Source: Oscillospiraceae bacterium (GTDB lineage: Bacteria; Bacillota; Clostridia; Oscillospirales; Oscillospiraceae). From it: DNA of 53,628 nucleotides. The position numbers and the translations under genes were made by a program. Under the pieces are notes generated by a model. That model saw only the letters and a list, made by a program, of their open reading frames with translations. It ran no database searches and was not told where the DNA came from. The stretch is taken from positions 1 to 53,628 of the forward strand of contig JAFZRS010000020.1 of the NCBI GenBank assembly GCA_017619715.1, in the 5' to 3' direction. This document shows, piece by piece, positions 49,353 to 53,628 of this stretch. Position 1 is the stretch's first letter, and each line of letters begins with the position of its first letter.

Positions 49353-50207
49353 ATGGCGAAAATCTTCTCGAAAAATGAAAGCCCCCTGGTTCCGATGCCC
49401 TCCGAGGCATATATCCCTCAGCGCGACCTCAACAAGACTCCGGTTCTGGAGTGCCGCCGTCTGGGTATCAACTTTGGCGGCTTGGTGGCGGTGGATGATT
49501 TTAACCTTATCATCGGCAGAACGGAGATTGCCGGACTGATCGGTCCGAACGGTGCGGGAAAGACCACCGTGTTTAACCTGCTCACCAAGGTCTATCAGCC
49601 CACCAAGGGAACAATCCTCCTCAACGGACAGGACACCCATGACATGAACACCGTGCAGGTCTGCAAGGCAGGCATTGCCCGTACCTTCCAGAATATCCGC
49701 CTGTTCAATAACCTGTCTGTGGAGGACAATGTGAAGCTGGGTATGCACAACTCTATCCAGTACGGCATGGTGCGCGGGATATTCCGGTTACCTTCCTACT
49801 GGCGACAGGAAAAAAGCGCCCATGAGCGCGCCATGGAGCTGCTGAGCATCTTCAATATGGAGGACATGGCAAACACCAAGGCAGGCTCACTGCCCTACGG
49901 TGCGCAGCGTCGCCTGGAGATTGTCCGGGCGCTTGCCACCAATCCGTGCCTTTTGCTGTTAGATGAGCCTGCCGCCGGTATGAATCCCTCGGAGACGGCG
50001 GAGCTGATGGAGAACATTGTCAAGATCCGCGATACGTTTCAGATTGCTATTTTGCTCATTGAGCACGATATGAATCTGGTTATGAATATCTGCGAGGGCA
50101 TATGTGTGCTGAACTTCGGGCGTATCATTGCCAAAGGCTCACCCGAGGACATTCAAGCCAATCCCGCCGTAATCGAGGCGTACCTGGGCAAGAAGAAGGA
50201 GGCGTGA
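49353..50207 (+). CDS. livG: Branched-chain amino acid ABC transporter ATP-binding protein LivG
   Basis: A 284-residue ATPase with an N-terminal extension of about 30 residues before the ABC core. GPNGAGKTT (Walker A), the LivG-type IARTFQNIRLFNNLSVEDNV, a signature region LPYGAQRRLEIVRAL (YGAQRR in place of LSGGQ, usual for LivG) and LLLLDEPAAGMNP (Walker B) are visible. ATG at 49353 follows GGAGGTG by seven bases. It is two bases after livM and overlaps its regulatory site, so it is coupled. livF follows two bases later. Confidence 0.95.
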   Translation: MAKIFSKNESPLVPMPSEAYIPQRDLNKTPVLECRRLGINFGGLVAVDDFNLIIGRTEIAGLIGPNGAGKTTVFNLLTKVYQPTKGTILLNGQDTHDMNTVQVCKAGIARTFQNIRLFNNLSVEDNVKLGMHNSIQYGMVRGIFRLPSYWRQEKSAHERAMELLSIFNMEDMANTKAGSLPYGAQRRLEIVRALATNPCLLLLDEPAAGMNPSETAELMENIVKIRDTFQIAILLIEHDMNLVMNICEGICVLNFGRIIAKGSPEDIQANPAVIEAYLGKKKEA

Positions 50208-50209
50208 GT

Positions 50210-50917
50210 ATGGGACAGATCCTGAAGGTGGAGGACATCAACGTCTACTACGGCAGTATCCACGCTATAAAGGGCATCTCTTTCGAGGTAAACGAAGGGG
50301 AGATCGTCACGCTGATCGGCGCCAACGGCGCGGGCAAATCCACCACGCTGAACACCGTGGCGGGACTGCTCCACAGTAAGACCGGTTCGGTGCATTTTTG
50401 CGATGAGCCGATTGATAAGCTCGCGTGCCATCAAATTGTCTCCCGCGGCATTGCCATGGTGCCCGAGGGTCGCCGCGTCTTTGCCCACATGACGGTGCAG
50501 GAAAATCTGGACATGGGCGCCTATTCCCGCAAAGGTGATATTACAAAGGATCTGGAGCGGGTGTATGAGCAGTTCCCGCGCTTGAAAGAGCGGCGCAAGC
50601 AGGTTGCCGGTACACTCTCCGGCGGCGAGCAGCAGATGCTGGCAATGGGACGGGCACTGATGAGCAGCCCCAAACTGCTGATGATGGACGAACCAAGTAT
50701 GGGTCTGGCGCCCATTCTGGTGGAGCAGATTTTTGCCATTATCAAGGAGCTGCACAAAGCAGGCACCACTATTTTGCTGGTGGAGCAGAACGCCCAGGCG
50801 GCGCTGTCCGTGGCGGATCGCGGCTACGTGCTGGAAACCGGCAAGATCGTAACTTCCGGTACAGGTGCACAGTTGCTTGCTTCTCCTGCCATTAAGAAGG
50901 CATATCTGGGCGGCTGA
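50210..50917 (+). CDS. livF: Branched-chain amino acid ABC transporter ATP-binding protein LivF
   Basis: A 235-residue ATPase, the partner of LivG. GANGAGKSTTLN (Walker A), MVPEGRRVFAHMTVQENL (LivF-specific), LSGGEQQMLAMGRAL (signature), LLMMDEPSMGLAP (Walker B) and LVEQNAQAAL are present. ATG at 50210 has GGAGG eight bases upstream. It is the last gene of livJHMGF and is followed by a strong terminator. Confidence 0.95.
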   Translation: MGQILKVEDINVYYGSIHAIKGISFEVNEGEIVTLIGANGAGKSTTLNTVAGLLHSKTGSVHFCDEPIDKLACHQIVSRGIAMVPEGRRVFAHMTVQENLDMGAYSRKGDITKDLERVYEQFPRLKERRKQVAGTLSGGEQQMLAMGRALMSSPKLLMMDEPSMGLAPILVEQIFAIIKELHKAGTTILLVEQNAQAALSVADRGYVLETGKIVTSGTGAQLLASPAIKKAYLGG

Positions 50918-50953
50918 CGGTAAGCTCTATTTTCCTGTTTTTCTATATCAACA

Positions 50954-50990
50954 GACACGCGACAGTGTTTTTTGTCGCGTGTCATTTTTT
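50954..50990 (+). terminator. Terminator of the liv operon
   Basis: GACACGCGACA (50954-50964) pairs with TGTCGCGTGTC (50973-50983); an A and seven T follow (50984-50991). Confidence 0.9.
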
Positions 50991-50992
50991 TA

Positions 50993-51021
50993 GTATAAAC
51001 CGCCGCCGCGCCACATACACA
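50993..51021 (+). promoter_or_regulatory. Possible sigma-E promoter of spoIVA
   Basis: GTATAAA (50993-50999), 14 bases, CATACACA (51014-51021) match the sigma-E pattern: the -10 at seven of eight positions, the -35 only partly. It stands 38 bases before the start. spoIVA is a sigma-E gene in Bacillus. Confidence 0.45.
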
Positions 51022-51058
51022 TAGAGCAACAAGCTGTTGAGGCATCGGAGGGGACAAT

Positions 51059-52540
51059 ATGAATCAAACCACATCTATTTATCAGGAGATGGCGGAACGC
51101 ACGGGAAACAGCATCTATATCGGTGTGGTAGGCCCGGTGCGTACGGGAAAATCCACCTTCATCAAGCGTTTTATGGAGACACAGGTCATTCCCAATATCG
51201 AAAACGTATATCGCCGTGACCGTGCCAAGGACGAGCTGCCGCAGAGCGGCTCCGGCCGTACCATCATGACTGCTGAACCAAAATTTGTGCCGGAGGAAGC
51301 GGTAGAGGTCTCACTGGACGGAGGAACGACCTTCTCTGTACGCCTTATCGACTGCGTAGGCTATATGGTGCCGGGCGCGGTGGGACAGTTCGAGGATCTT
51401 TCGCCGCGTATGGTGATGACGCCCTGGTTCGACCATGAAATACCCATGACGGAGGCGGCGGAGATCGGTACGCGTAAAGTAATCACCGACCACTCCACCG
51501 TGGGGATTGTGGTCACTACCGACGGTACCGTCACCGAGATCCCCCGGGAGGATTATCAGGAGGCGGAGGAACGGGTGATCCGAGAGCTGCAGGAAATCGG
51601 CAAACCGTTTGTAGTACTGCTCAACTCCCAGGATCCCCAAAGCGGCCGCGCCCAGTCAATTGCCGACGAGATAGAAAAGCGATACGGCGTCCGGTGTATT
51701 CCGGTCAACTGTTTTGAGCTGGACGGCGAGGCGGTGGGAGAGTTGATTCGTGGGTTGCTTTATGAGTTCCCGTTGCAAGAGCTGGATCTATTTTTACCGG
51801 CGTGGGTAGACGCGCTTCCCATGGAGCACCCTATCCGCGGCAAGCTGTTCCAGACAATTCGCGATGAAACCGGTCGATTACGGCATATCCGCCAGTTGGA
51901 GGATTGTCTGCACGCCATGGCAGCAGGGGAGAGTGTAGGCGACGCCAGGATACGCGGCATTGATCTTGGTACGGGTATTGCTTCCGCCGAAATCATCATG
52001 CCACGTGAGCTGTTCTATCGCACACTCAGTGAGCGCTCCGGTCTGCAGGTATCCGATGACGGCGATCTCATGCAGCAGCTCACGGAGCTTGCCGCCGTCA
52101 AGAGCGAATATGACAAAGTGGCCGCCGCGCTGCAAAGCGCCAAGGACACAGGTTACGGGATCGTCATGCCCAGCGTGGAGGAATTGAATCTGGAAGATCC
52201 GGAGATCGTGCGGCAGGGAGGACGCTACGGCGTCCGTATGCGAGCCAGCGCACCGTCTATCCATCTGATCCGTGCCGATATTGAGACCACCGTTTCGCCC
52301 ATCGTCGGGAATGAAAAACAATCGGAGGACATGGTCAATTATCTGCTGCAGGAGTTTGAAGGCGATACCAGCAAGATCTGGCAGTCCAACATCTTCGGCA
52401 GAAGCTTCCACGAGATTGTGGGTGAGGATTTGCAGGCAAAACTAAAGCGCATGCCGGAGGACGCGCAAAAGAAATTGCGGGAGGCGTTGGAACGTATTAT
52501 CAACGAGGGAAGTGGAGGCTTGATTTGTATAATACTGTAA
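51059..52540 (+). CDS. spoIVA: Stage IV sporulation protein A (coat basement ATPase)
   Basis: Polymerises on the forespore surface using ATP and forms the platform for the coat. The 493-residue protein matches SpoIVA throughout: IYQEMAERTGNSIYIGVVGP, Walker A GPVRTGKST (about residues 25-33), the RDELPQSGSGRTIMTAEPKFVPEEA-type switch with PQSGSGRTIMTTEPKF resemblance, and the conserved C-terminal half, ending GSGGLICIIL, close to the usual membrane-binding tail. GGAGGG precedes the ATG. It is monocistronic. Together with spoIIGA-sigE it shows the organism makes endospores. Confidence 0.97.
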   Translation: MNQTTSIYQEMAERTGNSIYIGVVGPVRTGKSTFIKRFMETQVIPNIENVYRRDRAKDELPQSGSGRTIMTAEPKFVPEEAVEVSLDGGTTFSVRLIDCVGYMVPGAVGQFEDLSPRMVMTPWFDHEIPMTEAAEIGTRKVITDHSTVGIVVTTDGTVTEIPREDYQEAEERVIRELQEIGKPFVVLLNSQDPQSGRAQSIADEIEKRYGVRCIPVNCFELDGEAVGELIRGLLYEFPLQELDLFLPAWVDALPMEHPIRGKLFQTIRDETGRLRHIRQLEDCLHAMAAGESVGDARIRGIDLGTGIASAEIIMPRELFYRTLSERSGLQVSDDGDLMQQLTELAAVKSEYDKVAAALQSAKDTGYGIVMPSVEELNLEDPEIVRQGGRYGVRMRASAPSIHLIRADIETTVSPIVGNEKQSEDMVNYLLQEFEGDTSKIWQSNIFGRSFHEIVGEDLQAKLKRMPEDAQKKLREALERIINEGSGGLICIIL

Positions 52541-52565
52541 AGTACACATACTTTACAGTATTGAC

Positions 52566-52598
52566 GCGACGGCAAGAGAGAAAAGCCGTCGCGTTTTT
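52566..52598 (+). terminator. Terminator of spoIVA
   Basis: GCGACGGC (52566-52573) pairs with GCCGTCGC (52585-52592), followed by GTTTTTC. A second hairpin just before it (ACTGTAAAGT with ACTTTACAGT, 52534-52559) overlaps the stop codon. Confidence 0.8.
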
Positions 52599-52599
52599 C

Positions 52600-52628
52600 T
52601 TGCTTTGAGTAAAAAGTCATGCTACAAT
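52600..52628 (+). promoter_or_regulatory. Promoter of coaX
   Basis: TTGCTT (52600-52605), 17 bases, TACAAT (52623-52628), 28 bases before the start codon. Confidence 0.6.
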
Positions 52629-52656
52629 GAACAAAATAGGGAGGGGGAGAGCCGTC

Positions 52657-53424
52657 ATGCTGTTAGCGATCGATATAGGCAACACCAACACATCTGTGGG
52701 TTTGTTTTCCGAAAGCCGGGAGTTGCGGTTTTTGGCGCGGTTCGAGACGAACCGGCGCAAGACAGCGGATCAGATCAGCGTAGATTTGATGAACATTTTT
52801 GCTCTGTACCACTACGATATGAAAGAGGTGACCGGGGCAATTTTTTCCAGCGTGGTTCCCTCGCTGAACTTTATGATGTCGAAGGCACTCACGCGCCTGC
52901 TTGGGCACGCGCCCATGGAGGTGGGACCCGGTATTCGCACGGGACTGAATATCCGCATGGATTTTCATAATCAGTTAGGTGCCGATATTGTCAGCAACGC
53001 GGTGGCGGCGCTGGTAAAGTATCCTGCACCCATTGTGCTGATCGATATGGGTACTGCCACTACCATCTCCTATATTTCCGCACAGAAAACCTATGAGGGC
53101 GGTCTACTGTTTCCCGGCGTATATCTTTCACTGGACTCCCTGTCCGAACGCACCGCCCAGTTGCCTGATATCTCTCTGGAAAATCCCAAAAGCCTGATCG
53201 GTAAAAATACAGAGGATTGCATGAAAAACGGTATCGTCTACGGCACAGCCGGCATGCTGGACGGCATCATTGACCGTATCCGCACCACCGTGCCGGAAGA
53301 AGTGACGGTAGTTGCCACCGGCACCCCTGCGGCTGTGATTGTGCGCCATTGCCGCAACAAGGTGATCTATGACAAGAACCTTTTGATGGAGGGGTTGTGG
53401 GAGATCTATCACCGCAATAAGTGA
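52657..53424 (+). CDS. coaX: Type III pantothenate kinase
   Basis: First step of coenzyme A synthesis; the CoA-insensitive, monovalent-cation-dependent kinase class. The 255-residue protein starts MLLAIDIGNTNTSVGLF (phosphate loop), with GIRTGLNI, LGADIVSNAVAALVKYP and IDMGTATTISYI, then GGLLFPGVYLSLDSLSERTAQLP, all characteristic. The ATG at 52657 follows GGGAGGGGGAG; an in-frame ATG at 52627 lies within the promoter -10. It is transcribed alone. Confidence 0.96.
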   Translation: MLLAIDIGNTNTSVGLFSESRELRFLARFETNRRKTADQISVDLMNIFALYHYDMKEVTGAIFSSVVPSLNFMMSKALTRLLGHAPMEVGPGIRTGLNIRMDFHNQLGADIVSNAVAALVKYPAPIVLIDMGTATTISYISAQKTYEGGLLFPGVYLSLDSLSERTAQLPDISLENPKSLIGKNTEDCMKNGIVYGTAGMLDGIIDRIRTTVPEEVTVVATGTPAAVIVRHCRNKVIYDKNLLMEGLWEIYHRNK

Positions 53425-53433
53425 TGTATATGA

Positions 53434-53471
53434 AGCAAAGGAAGGCTTCCTGCAGGAAGCCTTCCTTTGCT
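53434..53471. terminator. Perfect 38-base palindrome between coaX and the phosphofructokinase gene
   Basis: Each arm has 19 bases, with no loop on DNA (53434-53452 with 53453-53471). Neither side has a strong T-run; it probably ends both convergent transcripts. Confidence 0.55.
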
Positions 53472-53489
53472 ATGTCAAAAACCAGGTAT

Positions 53490-53628
53490 TTACTTCGCCA
53501 GAATCTTTTTCAGATGGCAGAAACGGGGCAGGGAATCCACCTTCGGTAACTCCGGCTCACCCTGAATGAGGGGCAGCACGTAGTCGACCAGGGGTTGCAG
53601 TACGCCGTTGCCCGCCTCGTTGATCCAC
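53490..53628 (-). CDS. 6-phosphofructokinase-type enzyme, C-terminal fragment
   Basis: The last 45 codons of a gene that continues past the window, ending in TAA (53490-53492 on the plus strand). The readable end contains INEAGNGVLQPLVDYVLPLI, then GEPELPKVDSLPRFCHLKK and ILAK. This matches my recollection of the tail of clostridial phosphofructokinases (YALPLIQGE...LPxFxxLKKxxA), including the diphosphate-dependent type. Catalytic parts are outside the window, so ATP versus diphosphate use cannot be told. Confidence 0.7.
   Translation of the reverse strand, partial: WINEAGNGVLQPLVDYVLPLIQGEPELPKVDSLPRFCHLKKILAK

Overview
The window is a gene-dense chromosomal segment of a spore-forming, GC-rich Gram-positive bacterium of the class Clostridia, most likely Oscillospiraceae/Ruminococcaceae-like. 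The assignment rests on spoIIGA-sigE and spoIVA (endospore formers), a PolC-type polymerase, a T-box before alaS, a thiT-type thiamine transporter under a TPP riboswitch, a CD1247-type zinc-ribbon protein, DUF951 and DUF512 proteins, strong GGAGG ribosome sites and frequent GTG/TTG starts. No prophage, insertion sequence or CRISPR array was seen. It reads as core chromosome with a few lineage-specific small genes.

Layout. 1-5.5 kb: the end of an M24 peptidase, efp with a zinc-ribbon partner, pncB with a cardiolipin synthase, then TPP riboswitch-thiT. 5.5-10 kb: an orphan HprK-like kinase facing away from tRNA-Gln(CUG), a metallo-beta-lactamase-fold hydrolase, an Amidase_6 protein, and an M18 aminopeptidase-mntP operon on the minus strand. 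10-15.3 kb: a two-gene unit (transthyretin-like protein plus SpoIID-like/three peptidoglycan-binding-domain protein), a thymidylate kinase, a Cys-Gly repeat membrane microprotein, mltG and a U32 protein. 15.3-19.1 kb: T-box, alaS, HIT protein, GNAT. 19.2-30.2 kb: an RluA enzyme (minus), then pyrH-frr-uppS-cdsA-dxr-rseP-ispG-polC, joining nucleotide supply, ribosome recycling, isoprenoid and phospholipid synthesis, intramembrane proteolysis and replication.

30.2-35.4 kb is minus strand: DUF512-der-plsY-EamA and yceD-rpmF. 35.5-40.6 kb: a second RluA enzyme and a polyamine ABC transporter whose last gene fuses permease (PotC) and binding protein (PotD). 40.6-42.3 kb (minus): three small genes of unknown function, and nth. 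42.4-44 kb: rarA, DUF951 and a 33-residue membrane peptide. 44-45.6 kb: spoIIGA-sigE, overlapping out of frame by 59 bases. 45.7-50.9 kb: a branched-chain amino acid ABC operon livJHMGF behind a leader that can fold as an attenuator. 51-53.6 kb: spoIVA, coaX and the 3' end of a phosphofructokinase gene.

The most interesting signals are sporulation-flavoured. The spoIIGA 3' end and the sigE pro-sequence share DNA. A Cys-Gly repeat microprotein has a mother-cell-type promoter interlocked with the mltG promoter. The SpoIID-like/PG-binding protein has no signal peptide. A compact operon of three small proteins (helical, helical, proline-rich/hydrophobic) also has a possible sporulation-type promoter. 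The liv leader is a candidate new regulatory RNA. All motif calls were made by eye, and no searches were run.
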